Part shown: positions 16,576 through 25,440 of the stretch, one piece after another | How the letters are laid out: each line of letters opens with the position of its first letter | How positions within the stretch are numbered: position 1 is the stretch's first letter | Assembly: GCF_014357575.1 (NCBI RefSeq) | Contig: NZ_JACONW010000001.1 | Span: forward strand, 1 to 64,000 | From: Pseudomonas folii | GTDB lineage: Bacteria; Pseudomonadota; Gammaproteobacteria; Pseudomonadales; Pseudomonadaceae | Direction: 5' to 3' | DNA length: 64,000 nt | Translations under genes and position numbers: made by a program | Notes under the pieces: model-generated | The model's database searches: none | What the model saw: only the letters and a program-made list of their open reading frames with translations | Told to the model about the DNA's origin: nothing

Positions 16576-17109
16576 TTAGCTGGCTTTCGACGCTTTCCAC
16601 CAGTTCGCTGCTTGAGTGCTGATCTCGTCTATAGACGCATTACCAGCATCCACGACCAAAGTACGATCTTCACCGTAAGGTGGTTCCAGCGTTGCGAACT
16701 GGCTGTCAACCAGGCTGGCTGGCATGAAGTGACCGGGGCGATGGGAGCAGCGATCAACCGCCACCTCCTTGGTCAGTTCCAGAAATACAAAGCCTAGACC
16801 AGGCACAGCGTTGCGCAGGCGTTCGCGATAAATCAGTTTCAGAGATGAGCAAGTGAGGACGGGTTGTTCGCCATTACTCAACGCTGCGGCCATTTCTTTA
16901 CCCAGCGTTTCGAGCCAGCCTGCTCGGTCTTCGTCGTTGAGTGGGTGGCCGTCGCTCATCTTCTTGATGTTGGCGGGGGGATGAAAGGCGTCGCCTTCGA
17001 TCAGGCGGCCTCCGCTCTTGGCGGCAATCTCGGCACCGACGGCGCTCTTGCCGCAGCCCGAAACGCCCATGATCACCAGAGCGGAAATAGCAGAGTTCGC
17101 AGTTGTCAC
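16576..17109 (-). CDS. gntK: Gluconokinase
   Basis: A 177-residue kinase that phosphorylates gluconate to 6-phosphogluconate for the Entner-Doudoroff pathway. The Walker A loop is GVSGCGKS (residues about 15-22), followed by the family motifs EGDAFHPPANIKKMSDGHPL and LTCSSLKLIYRERLR, and HRPGHFMPASLVDSQFATLE, all diagnostic of GntK/IdnK. The start codon is GTG with AAGG upstream. A GACAGCGCTGTC palindrome 20 bases upstream is the probable GntR operator. It is transcribed away from gntR. Confidence 0.96.
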   Translation of the reverse strand: MTTANSAISALVIMGVSGCGKSAVGAEIAAKSGGRLIEGDAFHPPANIKKMSDGHPLNDEDRAGWLETLGKEMAAALSNGEQPVLTCSSLKLIYRERLRNAVPGLGFVFLELTKEVAVDRCSHRPGHFMPASLVDSQFATLEPPYGEDRTLVVDAGNASIDEISTQAANWWKASKAS

Positions 17110-17128
17110 AGTAGGCCACCTTAGCTGG

Positions 17129-17142
17129 AGACAGCGCTGTCT
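17129..17142. promoter_or_regulatory. GntR operator-like palindrome upstream of gntK
   Basis: Perfect palindrome AGACAGCGCTGTCT, the same core as the gntT site, located in the gntK 5' leader about 20 bases before its GTG start. Confidence 0.85.
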
Positions 17143-17268
17143 TTGTCAGCTTGGACATAAGTACAGCAAGAGCTGGTTCCAGTTCTTGTCATTGTTTTGA
17201 ATGAATCGGTCTTCATCGGACTGTACTCGAAGTCAACAAAATGACTGAAAGCATTGGCAGGGTCCACG

Positions 17269-17282
17269 AGACAGCGCTACCT
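17269..17282. promoter_or_regulatory. Half-degenerate GntR site upstream of gntR
   Basis: AGACAGCGCTACCT keeps the left half-site and the GCGC centre and has lost part of the right half. It lies about 60 bases before the gntR start and could mediate weaker autoregulation. Confidence 0.65.
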
Positions 17283-17342
17283 TAGAGCCCATCCACCGCC
17301 TTTGGCAACCCCCGATGTTTATCCCTGTGTAGTTGGCAACGC

Positions 17343-18359
17343 ATGACACGCAATGGTTCCCGCTCTACTGGTCGTCCTACCCTGAACGAAGTGGCTCGTC
17401 AGGCGGGTGTTTCACCCATCACCGCCTCCCGCGCGCTGCGGGGTGTCAGTACCGTAACCCCGGAGTCAGTGGAAAGGGTCCGCGCTGCGGCACTTGCCCT
17501 GGGCTATGTCGCCAACCCGGCGGCGCGGGCGCTGGCGTCGTCCCAGAGCCAGACCGTCGTGGTGCTGGTGCCGTCATTATCGAACCAGCTGTTTATCGAG
17601 ACACTGGAAGCGATTCAGAACGTACTGCGCACCCGTGGCCTGGACGTGGTGATCGGTAACTACCATTACTCCCCCGAAGAAGAAGAGAACCTGCTGCGCA
17701 ACCACCTGGTGAATCGACCCCGCGGGTTGCTGCTCACCGGTTTCGATCACACTCCTGCACTGCGTCAACTGTTGGTCGCGAGCGGCGTGCCTTGCGTGCA
17801 CATGATGGAGCTGGACACTGTGCGCGGCGCGTATTGCGTAGGGTTCTCGCAGATTCAGGCCGGTGCCGAGGCGGCGCGTCATTTACTGGGCCGCGGACGT
17901 AAACGGCTGGCGTACATCGCCGCGCAACTCGACCCGCGCGTCATGCAGCGAGGCGAAGGCTTTCGTCAGGTGCTGGAAGAGCAGGGGCTTTACGATCCAA
18001 CCCTGCAAGTGATGACGCCGCAACCGTCTTCCATCGGTCTCGGAGGTGAGTTGTTCATGCAGTTGATGACGCAGCATCCGGACGTGGATGGTGTATTTTT
18101 CTGCAACGATGACCTTGCACAAGGCGCAGCGCTTGAAGCGTTGCGTCGTGGTATCGAGATTCCGCAGCAGGTGTCTCTGGTGGGCTTCAATGATCTGCCC
18201 GGTTCGGCGCATATGGTCCCGCGGCTGACCTCGATTCGCACACCCCGTGAAGAAGTCGGGCAGCGTGCCGCTCAATTGCTGTTGGGGCTGATCGATGGTG
18301 TCGCGCAGAAACCCCAGGTGGACCTGGGGTTTGAGCTGGTAGTGCGAGAGAGCTCTTGA
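17343..18359 (+). CDS. gntR: LacI-family gluconate repressor GntR
   Basis: A 338-residue LacI-family regulator. The helix-turn-helix TLNEVARQAGVSPITASRAL (about residues 13-32) is followed by the hinge helix and a periplasmic-binding-like effector domain with VFFCNDDLAQGAALEAL near residue 255. It is divergent from gntK/gntT, and symmetric GACAGCGCTGTC sites lie in front of both of those genes, which identifies it as their regulator; the inducer is presumably gluconate or 6-phosphogluconate. The stop codon lies within the first copy of a tandem 16-base palindromic repeat. Confidence 0.94.
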   Translation: MTRNGSRSTGRPTLNEVARQAGVSPITASRALRGVSTVTPESVERVRAAALALGYVANPAARALASSQSQTVVVLVPSLSNQLFIETLEAIQNVLRTRGLDVVIGNYHYSPEEEENLLRNHLVNRPRGLLLTGFDHTPALRQLLVASGVPCVHMMELDTVRGAYCVGFSQIQAGAEAARHLLGRGRKRLAYIAAQLDPRVMQRGEGFRQVLEEQGLYDPTLQVMTPQPSSIGLGGELFMQLMTQHPDVDGVFFCNDDLAQGAALEALRRGIEIPQQVSLVGFNDLPGSAHMVPRLTSIRTPREEVGQRAAQLLLGLIDGVAQKPQVDLGFELVVRESS

Positions 18360-18383
18360 GCAAGAGCGCTCTTGAGCAAGAGC
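18352..18383. repeat. Tandem duplication of a 16-base palindromic unit
   Basis: Two adjacent copies of GCTCTTGAGCAAGAGC (arms GCTCTTG/CAAGAGC around AG) cover the gntR stop codon and the gap to the convergent phosphodiesterase gene. It may help bidirectional termination but lacks long uridine tracts. Confidence 0.75.
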
Positions 18384-18394
18384 CTCAGGACGGA

Positions 18395-19552
18395 TCAGTA
18401 ACCGTTGCGCTTGAGGATGGTATCCAGGCTTTCTTTGGCCGGACGACCATAGAACTTCAGCAGTTCCGAAGTACGGTTGGTGAAGAAGCCATCAACGCCG
18501 TCATGACTGATTTGTTTGAAGTCAACTTCCTCATCCACGGTGTACGGGTGTACCACCATGCCTCTTTCGTGCGCCACGTTGTTCATCCATGGTTTGACCA
18601 GGTCCATGTAGCTCTGGTCGCCACCGTTGGTGAGCTTCGCTGACGGACCTGTACCGATTGCGCCGTGGGCCTTGGCCCAGTCGACCCAGGCGACAAATTC
18701 TTCCTGGGTTTTCGGCTTCTGGGCACCGTAATACGTGGCTTTGTCTTTCGCACCTGAGTCTGCGAAGGCCACATCGGATTCAGGTTCGATGGAGCCTTTA
18801 CCGATCCACAGCAATAGCACCTTCGGCACTTGCGGCATCTCTTTCTGCAACAGCACCAGGCTTGGCTTCTCGAACGTTTGCAGCACAACACGGCCGGGCA
18901 TGTGCGCAACGTTCACATAACCGGCGGCGGCAGCAGGGCGGCTGCTGAGCCAGCCGCGTTTGGCGAGTACTTTCTTGAGGTCTGCTTCGATGCCGGGAAA
19001 CTGGCTTGGCGCTTTGGTTTCGATGTACAGACCGGGCTTGTTCTTGCCGCCTTCGGCGATATCAATTACTTCCTCCAGCGTCAGGATCTGCAGACCGGCA
19101 TAAGCCTCGCGCGCGCGATCAGGGTGAGCCTTGTTGAACCAACTGCCCGCATCCAGTTGCTTGATCTCATCCAGAGTAAAGGTGTTCAGCGGATCTTTGA
19201 CTCGCTTGGGGAAGACCTGTGCGATGTTGGTCGTGCGTTCTAGCGTGTCATCGTGCAGGGCGATCAACACACCATCCTTGGTGCGCTGAATATCCATTTC
19301 CAGATAGTCAGCGCCTTGATCACGCGCCACTGTGTAGGCGGGAATGGTTTCTTCGGGGGCGTCATAGGACGCGCCGCGGTGGGCAATCACCGCGGGCCAC
19401 GGCAAGCCGATTTTGGCGCTCAGGGCCTTGCCAGGCGGTTCGGCCGAGACAGCTGGCGCTGAGGCCATCATCAAGCCTGCCAGCACGCTGCCGGTCAGAA
19501 GGCTGCTCAAGGGCGTCTTGAGAAGCAGCGTTTTTGAAATTCCTTTCAGCAT
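18395..19552 (-). CDS. glpQ: Periplasmic glycerophosphodiester phosphodiesterase
   Basis: A 385-residue enzyme that hydrolyses glycerophosphodiesters to glycerol-3-phosphate and alcohol. The N-terminal signal peptide (LSSLLTGSVLAGLMMASA, cleavage probably after VSA near residue 37) sends it to the periplasm. The GDPD motifs are HRGASYDAPEET, YLEMDIQRTKDG and ALHDDTLERTT, carrying the catalytic histidines and metal-binding acids, and the C-terminus has VDGFFTN. Start chosen at the ATG at 19552 with AAGGA upstream rather than an ATG ten codons earlier. It is convergent with gntR. A second, cytoplasmic type lies at 54075. Confidence 0.92.
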   Translation of the reverse strand: MLKGISKTLLLKTPLSSLLTGSVLAGLMMASAPAVSAEPPGKALSAKIGLPWPAVIAHRGASYDAPEETIPAYTVARDQGADYLEMDIQRTKDGVLIALHDDTLERTTNIAQVFPKRVKDPLNTFTLDEIKQLDAGSWFNKAHPDRAREAYAGLQILTLEEVIDIAEGGKNKPGLYIETKAPSQFPGIEADLKKVLAKRGWLSSRPAAAAGYVNVAHMPGRVVLQTFEKPSLVLLQKEMPQVPKVLLLWIGKGSIEPESDVAFADSGAKDKATYYGAQKPKTQEEFVAWVDWAKAHGAIGTGPSAKLTNGGDQSYMDLVKPWMNNVAHERGMVVHPYTVDEEVDFKQISHDGVDGFFTNRTSELLKFYGRPAKESLDTILKRNGY

Positions 19553-19694
19553 GGTCTCGATAATCCTTCTTTTTGTGATCATTGACGATGAGGTCGATCA
19601 TAGCCTGCAAAACCTGATGCAGAGCTTTAACAGCCTCTGGTTGGCCCGGCAAGTGTTGCGTCGTTCTTTGAATGTTGATGTCGTTACGCATACC

Positions 19695-19719
19695 CTGTAG
19701 GAGCTGCCGAAGGCTGCGA
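19695..19719. repeat. REP half-unit (CTGCCGAAGGCTGCG class)
   Basis: CTGTAGGAGCTGCCGAAGGC followed by TGCGA, the same unit as in the inverted pair at 6390-6461 but here without a partner arm close by. Confidence 0.7.
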
Positions 19720-19763
19720 GGCATTCTTCCAGACAAACCCGCCATCGCGGCCTTAGATTTTTT

Positions 19764-19855
19764 CTGTTGGAGCGAGGCTTGCCCGCGAACCAGTCAACTC
19801 GATAAATCACATTAACGGCGTTATGGTTCTTCGCGGGCAAGCCTCGCTCCAACAG
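19764..19855. repeat. REP-type inverted pair (GAGGCTTGCCCGCGAA class)
   Basis: Left arm CTGTTGGAGCGAGGCTTGCC continuing CGCGAA, and the exact inverted arm at the right, with about 40 bases between. The same unit recurs at 37293-37384. Confidence 0.9.
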
Positions 19856-20001
19856 ACACCCAGACTTTCAGCTAAAGGGAGGGATGCTTCAAATAACAAC
19901 CACCAGTTGATCAGCCTTTTGTTGCAGCGCAATGAAGTCGGCATCACAAACAAAAATGCCAGTCAGGGTGGCTGACTGGCATCGGGTATTGCACAGGTTA
20001 C

Positions 20002-21930
20002 TTACAAATCATCAAAGAACCGCTCATGCCAGTCCACCAGCGGTTGTGGCGAGTTGAGCTTCTGGCCGTAGATCACCGAGTAGGACAGTACGTTCTGCAC
20101 ATACTGGCGGGTTTCGTCGAATGGAATGCTTTCTACCCACACATCAAAGGCCAAGTGATTGGCACCCTTGAGCCACTGCCTTACGCGTCCGGGGCCTGCG
20201 TTATAAGCAGCGGAAGCCAGTACCCGATTGCCATTGAACTGGGCGTGGACCTGGCTCAGATAGGCTGCGCCCAGCTGGATATTTTTATCCGGGTCCAGTA
20301 CCTGCTGTGGCGAAGCCAGCGGGATGCTGAATTTGCGCGCAGTTTCCTTGGCGGTGGCAGGCATCAGTTGCATCAGGCCGCTGGCGCCAACGCCGGAGCG
20401 GGCATCGTCCATGAAGGCGCTTTCCTGTCGTGTGATCGCAAACACCCAGCTGGAATGCAGGCCACGCACATTGGCTTCACGGACCAGGGTATCGCGGTGG
20501 GCCATCGGGAAGCGGATATCCAGATCGTCCCAGTACTGCGCCTGGCTGATGGTGCGAATGGCAGGGAAGTACCATTTCAGGTCGTAGGCCAGTTTGGCCT
20601 GGGCAACCATTTCATCACGGTTGAAGTGGCGGCTGACGTGATACCACTCACGACGGCCGTCCACGATCTGCCCGCGGGCATGGAATTCCAGTGCGCGACG
20701 AACGCCCGGTGTGTTGCGAACCTTGTTGATCAATGCCTGGCTGAGCACCAGCGGCTTGTTATTGATCTGATAAGCGCTTTGGGTCCGGTCGGCCGCCAGG
20801 AAGCCATAGAAATCACGCTCCTTGGCCACATCTTTATAGAGTGCCGGGATCAGCGGGCTGTGTGGTTGGGCCAGCTCCAGCGAGCGGGCTTCCCAATAAC
20901 GCCAGCGATTGGTGTCGGCCAGGTCTTTGGGCAGACGACGGCTGAGTTCGTAGGCATCTTCCCAACGACCGAGACGCAGCAACAGGCGCAGACGCCATTC
21001 GGTGACTGTGTTATCGCGCAGGTCCGGGTCGTATTTGGTCATGACCTCCAGAGCACGACCATCGTAACGGCGTGCCAGGGTAAGGCCGATTTCCTTGGCG
21101 ATCTGCACTTGTTCCTCATGGGAGAAATGCATCCTGGCCGAATAGCCATCGAGCATCTCCATGGCTTTCTGCGGATCTTGCTTGGCCAGGCGGCGAAGGC
21201 CCAGGCCGACCACGTCGGACATCGCCTCATCGACCGGAGCGAACTGTGCCGGGTTGTTGAGCATTTCCGGCTTTTTGGCAATTTCCAGCAGCAGCTTGCC
21301 CTGGGGCGCAAGGCTGTTAAGGCTGTTGACAAGTGTGGTTGCCAACGGATAGTTGCCTGCCTGAGCGGCGAGCTTGGCCCGCTGCCAGCGTTTCTGCTCC
21401 GGAAGCTGACCGTCAGCGGCCCATTGGGCAAAGAAACCGTCACACGCGGCTGGCAAGCTTTTGCCGGTCATCCAGAGCTTCTCGGCGCTGGCGTAGCCCT
21501 CGGCTTTCTTGCCATGTCCCAGCAAGTACTGGCCATACAGGCAGTCGAGTTCCACGAAATTCATCTTCGGGTCGTAATACTTGACAAAGGTTGCCCAGTC
21601 GCCTCGTTCGGCAAGCCAGCGCAGCCAGCGCAACTTCATCCAGTTGGCTTGCGGCAGGTCGCCGTGCTCGGCGAGAAACTTCTCGATTTCCGGATTGCTT
21701 GCAGTCTTCAGGCGGGCAGTGAGCTCGTCGTAAGCCAGATAAGGCTCGAGAGGATAATCCGCGAGTGCCGCAGCATAGGCCCTATAGGGGCCGGTATCGC
21801 CCTTGGCCAACGCGCTTTTGGCCACATCGTAATACTGGCGCTGTTGATTGAGATCTGCGGCGAAAACAGTTTGAGCCGCAGTAGCAGAGAGGAGCATGCA
21901 GGAAAAAAGGCTGAACAAGCGACTGCGCAT
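20002..21930 (-). CDS. slt: Soluble lytic murein transglycosylase
   Basis: A 642-residue periplasmic lytic transglycosylase of the Slt70 type, cleaving the MurNAc-GlcNAc bond of peptidoglycan to 1,6-anhydro ends. A signal peptide (LFSLFSCMLLSATAAQTVFA) leads into a long alpha-superhelical U/L region. The C-terminal SLT domain has ITRQESAF with catalytic Glu503, then SGLMQLMPATA, GAAYLSQ and ASAAYNAGPGRV, the usual GH23 order. Length matches the family. Its products feed the muropeptide recycling enzyme NagZ, also encoded in this window. Confidence 0.95.
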   Translation of the reverse strand: MRSRLFSLFSCMLLSATAAQTVFAADLNQQRQYYDVAKSALAKGDTGPYRAYAAALADYPLEPYLAYDELTARLKTASNPEIEKFLAEHGDLPQANWMKLRWLRWLAERGDWATFVKYYDPKMNFVELDCLYGQYLLGHGKKAEGYASAEKLWMTGKSLPAACDGFFAQWAADGQLPEQKRWQRAKLAAQAGNYPLATTLVNSLNSLAPQGKLLLEIAKKPEMLNNPAQFAPVDEAMSDVVGLGLRRLAKQDPQKAMEMLDGYSARMHFSHEEQVQIAKEIGLTLARRYDGRALEVMTKYDPDLRDNTVTEWRLRLLLRLGRWEDAYELSRRLPKDLADTNRWRYWEARSLELAQPHSPLIPALYKDVAKERDFYGFLAADRTQSAYQINNKPLVLSQALINKVRNTPGVRRALEFHARGQIVDGRREWYHVSRHFNRDEMVAQAKLAYDLKWYFPAIRTISQAQYWDDLDIRFPMAHRDTLVREANVRGLHSSWVFAITRQESAFMDDARSGVGASGLMQLMPATAKETARKFSIPLASPQQVLDPDKNIQLGAAYLSQVHAQFNGNRVLASAAYNAGPGRVRQWLKGANHLAFDVWVESIPFDETRQYVQNVLSYSVIYGQKLNSPQPLVDWHERFFDDL

Positions 21931-22145
21931 GAGACTTCCGAGCAGATGAATCGTGAAAAGTAACCCTAGCTTAGCCTTTTGCCAGCTCTGGTTGAAAGCG
22001 TTGCGGACCGAGGGTTCGCAACTGGAAACAAATGAGGACGACTCAAGGCGCGTCGTTGCGCATTCCCGGCAGCGCGCTTGTCATTGAAACCCGACATATG
22101 GCTTCTATCTCAGGTAGAATGCGCCCCCGGTTTTTGGAGAAGCTC

Positions 22146-24062
22146 ATGACCCTGCTCAAATTCAGCGATGTGTCCCTTGCGTTCGGCGCTATGCCGTTGT
22201 TGGACAAGGTATCCTGGCAGATCGCCCGTGGTGAGCGGGTGTGCATCATCGGTCGTAACGGCACTGGCAAGTCCAGCATGTTGAAGCTGGTCAAAGGCGT
22301 GCAAAAGCCCGATGACGGCGCAGTCTGGCGCGCGCCAGGCCTGAAAATCGGCGAATTGCCTCAGGAATTGCCAGTAGCCGACGACCGGACAGTGTTCGAC
22401 GTGGTTGCTGAAGGTCTGGACGGTGTGGGCGCCTTGCTGGCCGAGTATCACCACCTTGCGCAGAACTGCGTCACCGAGGACGACCTGAACAAGCTGATGC
22501 ATGTTCAACAAGACCTCGAAGCCCGTGATGGCTGGCGCTTGCAGCAACTGGTCGACAGCACACTGAGCCGCCTGCAATTGCCTGCCGACAAGACCCTCGC
22601 CGAGTTGTCCGGTGGCTGGCGTCGTCGTGTGTTGCTGGCCCAGGCGCTGGTGTCCGAGCCGGATCTGCTGCTGCTCGACGAACCAACCAACCACCTGGAC
22701 ATCGGCGCGATTGCCTGGCTGGAAGACGCGCTCAAGGAATTTCAGGGCGCCGTACTGTTTATTACGCACGACCGTTCCTTCCTGCAGAATCTTGCAACCC
22801 GCATCCTCGAGCTGGACCGTGGTGGTCTGATCGACTGGAACGGCGATTACGCCAGCTTCCTCGTTCACAAGGAAGCCAGTCTGGCGGCAGAAGAAACCGC
22901 CAACGCGCTGTTCGACAAGCGTCTGGCTCAGGAAGAAGTCTGGATCCGTCAGGGCATCAAGGCCCGTCGTACCCGTAACGAAGGCCGTGTGCGTGCCCTC
23001 AAGGCATTACGCGTTGAGCGTGGCGAGCGTCGTGAACGCACCGGCAAGGCCAATATCCAGCTGGATACGGCTGACAAATCCGGCAAGCAGGTTATGGTTC
23101 TGGACAACGTCAGCTTCGCTCACCCGGGCGGCCCGATGTTGATCAAGGATTTCTCCATGGTCCTGCAGCGCGAAGACCGCATTGGTCTTCTGGGTGCCAA
23201 TGGTACCGGCAAGACCACGTTGCTCAAGCTGATGCTCGACAATCTGCAGCCAACCAATGGCTCGGTGGAGGTGGGGACGCGTCTTGATGTGGCGTACTTC
23301 GACCAGTTGCGTCATCAGCTGGACCTGGAGAAAACCGTTATCGACAACGTCGCCGAAGGTCGCGACTTTATCGACATCGATGGCCAGAGTCGGCACGTAT
23401 TGAGCTATCTGGGCGATTTCCTGTTCAGCCCGCAACGTGCCCGTACGCCGGTCAAGGCGTTGTCCGGCGGTGAACGTGCGCGTCTGTTGCTTGCCAAGCT
23501 GTTCAGCAAGCCCGCCAACCTGCTGGTCCTCGACGAACCGACCAACGATCTGGATGTGGAAACCCTGGAGCTGCTTGAAGAGGTGCTGTTGACCTTCAAA
23601 GGCACCGTACTGATGGTGAGTCACGACCGGGCATTCCTCGACAACGTCGTGACCAGCACCCTGGTGTTCGAAGGCGAAGGCAAGGTCCGCGAGTACGTCG
23701 GTGGTTATCAGGACTGGCTGCGTCAGGGCGGCTCACCCAAACTGCTGGGTGTGACTGACTCCAAGTCGGGCAAGGCCGAACTGGCCACTGCAGTGGTTGA
23801 AGCTGTGCCGGTTGAGGCCAAGGAAATACCCGTGGCGAGCGCCAAGAAGAAACTCAGCTACAAGCTACAGCGCGAGCTGGAAGCCCTGCCTGAGCAGATT
23901 GACGAGACCGAAGCGCAGATTGCTGCCCTGACAGCCGAAATGGCCGAACCTGGTTTCTATCAGCGTCCTGCCGAGCAAACAGCTGCGGTACTGGCGCAAC
24001 TGGAAAACCGTCAGGCGGAACTGGACGGTTTGCTGGAGCGCTGGGCCGAGCTTGACGCCTGA
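22146..24062 (+). CDS. uup: ABC-F ATPase Uup
   Basis: A 638-residue soluble ATPase of the ABC-F family, close to E. coli Uup. Two nucleotide-binding domains are visible: first GRNGTGKS (residue 36 on), LSGGWRRR and LLLLDEPTNHLD; second GANGTGKT, LSGGERARLLLAKL and LLVLDEPTNDLD. The linker EEVWIRQGIKARRTRNEGR is typical of Uup, and the C-terminal coiled coil (SYKLQRELEALPEQIDE) binds DNA or RNA in known members. ABC-F proteins act on stalled ribosomes or genome stability rather than transport. Start at 22146 with GGAG upstream. A strong terminator follows. Confidence 0.94.
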   Translation: MTLLKFSDVSLAFGAMPLLDKVSWQIARGERVCIIGRNGTGKSSMLKLVKGVQKPDDGAVWRAPGLKIGELPQELPVADDRTVFDVVAEGLDGVGALLAEYHHLAQNCVTEDDLNKLMHVQQDLEARDGWRLQQLVDSTLSRLQLPADKTLAELSGGWRRRVLLAQALVSEPDLLLLDEPTNHLDIGAIAWLEDALKEFQGAVLFITHDRSFLQNLATRILELDRGGLIDWNGDYASFLVHKEASLAAEETANALFDKRLAQEEVWIRQGIKARRTRNEGRVRALKALRVERGERRERTGKANIQLDTADKSGKQVMVLDNVSFAHPGGPMLIKDFSMVLQREDRIGLLGANGTGKTTLLKLMLDNLQPTNGSVEVGTRLDVAYFDQLRHQLDLEKTVIDNVAEGRDFIDIDGQSRHVLSYLGDFLFSPQRARTPVKALSGGERARLLLAKLFSKPANLLVLDEPTNDLDVETLELLEEVLLTFKGTVLMVSHDRAFLDNVVTSTLVFEGEGKVREYVGGYQDWLRQGGSPKLLGVTDSKSGKAELATAVVEAVPVEAKEIPVASAKKKLSYKLQRELEALPEQIDETEAQIAALTAEMAEPGFYQRPAEQTAAVLAQLENRQAELDGLLERWAELDA

Positions 24063-24076
24063 TACTCAAGGCAAAT

Positions 24077-24110
24077 AAAAAGCCCGGATCACTGATCCGG
24101 GCTTTTTATT
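24077..24110 (+). terminator. uup terminator
   Basis: Stem AGCCCGGATC/GATCCGGGCT with five thymines after it on the plus strand and five adenines before it, so it can terminate in both directions. Confidence 0.9.
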
Positions 24111-24163
24111 GGGTGGCGCAACTGGCAAACAAAATATAAATCACTGAGTAGATACGATTTTCA

Positions 24164-24227
24164 TGTGGGAGCGGTGCTTGTCCGCGATTGGGTTTACAGA
24201 TTATCGCGGGCAAGCACCGCTCCCACA
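24164..24227. repeat. REP-type inverted pair (GCGGTGCTTGTCCGCG class)
   Basis: Left TGTGGGAGCGGTGCTTGTCC continuing GCGAT; right arm is the inverse with GCGGGCAAGCACCGCTCCCA. It sits between the convergent uup and uspA genes. Confidence 0.85.
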
Positions 24228-24253
24228 GCAAATGCATCAATCCTGTTGTTGAA

Positions 24254-24694
24254 TCACTCCGCCTTTTTCAGGCGAACTGCGAGTACATCACAAGGTGCGC
24301 CATGCAGTACGTCGTTAGCTGTTGAACCAAGCAACAATGCCAGGCCATGACGGCCATGACTGCCCACGACGATCAGGTCGCATTTTTCCTTGATCGCCAG
24401 CTCGTGGATTTCCTGGCGAGGCTGGCCATAAACCAGATGAGCTTCACCAATGTGGGTATCCGGGTACTGAGCCTTCAATGCGGCAAGCTTCTCCTTGGCT
24501 TGATCAAACTGCTGTTGCTGAAGTTGCGAAAGATCCATCGGCACGTCGCCGCCAAAGGCCATGGCCATCGGCTCGACGATATGAACCAGCGACAGTTTGG
24601 CCCCGTTGCGCTCGGCAATTTCGCGACCGCGGGAAAGGACAGGGTTGCACTCGTCAGTCAGGTCAACGGCGACCAGAACGTGTTCATACTTCAT
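24254..24694 (-). CDS. Universal stress protein, UspA family
   Basis: A 146-residue universal stress protein with one Usp domain. The ATP-binding signature is present in the C-terminal half: VVGSHGRHGLALLLGSTAND, matching G-2X-G-9X-G-S/T. The N-terminus reads VLVAVDLTDECNPVLSRG and the end PCDVLAVRLKKAE. UspA-type proteins form dimers in the cytoplasm and accumulate under stress. The start has AAGGAGGA upstream. It appears monocistronic. Confidence 0.93.
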   Translation of the reverse strand: MKYEHVLVAVDLTDECNPVLSRGREIAERNGAKLSLVHIVEPMAMAFGGDVPMDLSQLQQQQFDQAKEKLAALKAQYPDTHIGEAHLVYGQPRQEIHELAIKEKCDLIVVGSHGRHGLALLLGSTANDVLHGAPCDVLAVRLKKAE

Positions 24695-24803
24695 GAGGAA
24701 GTCCTCCTTAAGGTTGCGATGTATTCAGTATGGCTCTTTCAGCCCGATCTGGGCAGGCCATTATCTTCATCAATGGGTTAGCAGATAAAAGGCAGCAAGC
24801 AAT

Positions 24804-25241
24804 ATGACGTTCTGGATAATTCTGTCAATCGTTGGCGTAATGCTCAGCCCATTAGTGTGGCTGCGGCCGTCCCGTCAGCAGGGCGGCAGAATGGCCCTGC
24901 GTATGGAGGCCCGGCGCATGGGGCTTGCCATGCAGCTGTCGGCGCAGGACTGGCCGCACTGGCTGGCAAAAGAGCCGCCAAGCCCCTGCGCGCAATATCA
25001 TCGGCCCCGACGCGGCAGCAAACCGTCCGTGTGGGTGTATTGGCAGGCTGAGGCCGGCGTCTGGCTCAATCAGTGGCGTGAGCCCTGTGAGGATGCTGTG
25101 TTGCTGACGCATTTCAATACCCTGCCGGCAGACGTCTACAAGGTCGAGGCTGACCCGCAGATGATCACTTTGTATTGGGGCGAGAAGGGCGAGGCGGAGG
25201 TGTTGCAGCGTATTGCTGCGGTGCTGAAAGCGCTGGCGTAA
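24804..25241 (+). CDS. Membrane-anchored hypothetical protein
   Basis: A 145-residue protein with one N-terminal membrane segment (ILSIVGVMLSPLVWL, residues about 5-20), then a basic linker (RMALRMEARRMGL) and a soluble tryptophan-rich domain (WVYWQAEAGVWLNQW). It resembles conserved pseudomonad proteins of no known function; I cannot name a domain. The positive-inside rule places the bulk in the cytoplasm if the N-terminus faces out. It lies between uspA (divergent) and the long fadB leader. The hairpin 30 bases downstream is oriented as a minus-strand terminator. Confidence 0.75.
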   Translation: MTFWIILSIVGVMLSPLVWLRPSRQQGGRMALRMEARRMGLAMQLSAQDWPHWLAKEPPSPCAQYHRPRRGSKPSVWVYWQAEAGVWLNQWREPCEDAVLLTHFNTLPADVYKVEADPQMITLYWGEKGEAEVLQRIAAVLKALA

Positions 25242-25265
25242 CGTTCGCCGGATCAAATTTCAGGC

Positions 25266-25440
25266 ATTAAAAAGCCCGATAACAACATCGGGCTCGGGTT
25301 GGCCAGGCAGGCCGGTAATTCTGTAGCGCTTTGCGGTGCAATGCCCAAAGCGAGTGACTAAAGCTTCGACGAATCCGAAAAATTCACCTCGTGCTGTCGT
25401 GCGCTGAATGTAGACGCTTTGCTCTCATTTGTCGCGCTTT
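25266..25440 (-). ncRNA. Candidate small RNA, minus strand
   Basis: A possible sigma-70 promoter, TTGCAC and TAAAAA with a 16-base spacer (25473-25478 and 25451-25456, minus strand), precedes about 175 bases. These contain a CGCTTTG/CAAAGCG hairpin and end in a terminator. No reading frame of note lies inside. This is inferred from signal layout only; no RNA family was recognised. Confidence 0.4.
25267..25295 (-). terminator. Minus-strand intrinsic terminator
   Basis: Stem AGCCCGAT/ATCGGGCT with a six-base loop. The uridine run (five) occurs only on the minus strand, while the plus strand continues CGGGTT. The nearest annotated minus-strand start upstream of it is far away, so it implies an unannotated transcript. 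Confidence 0.75.

Larger units (their letters stand above)
19553..20001. other. Intergenic region with REP elements
   Basis: No gene seen. It contains a REP half-unit at 19695-19719 and an inverted pair at 19764-19855. A GCCAGTCAGGGTGGCTGACTGGC hairpin near 19956-19980 resembles a terminator for the slt transcript, although the flanking uridine run is poor. Confidence 0.6.

Noticed and set aside
20026..21963. Open frame of 645 codons antisense to slt
   Set aside because: Same reason: it shadows a clear Slt gene, has no ribosome site, and its composition is that of reversed coding sequence.
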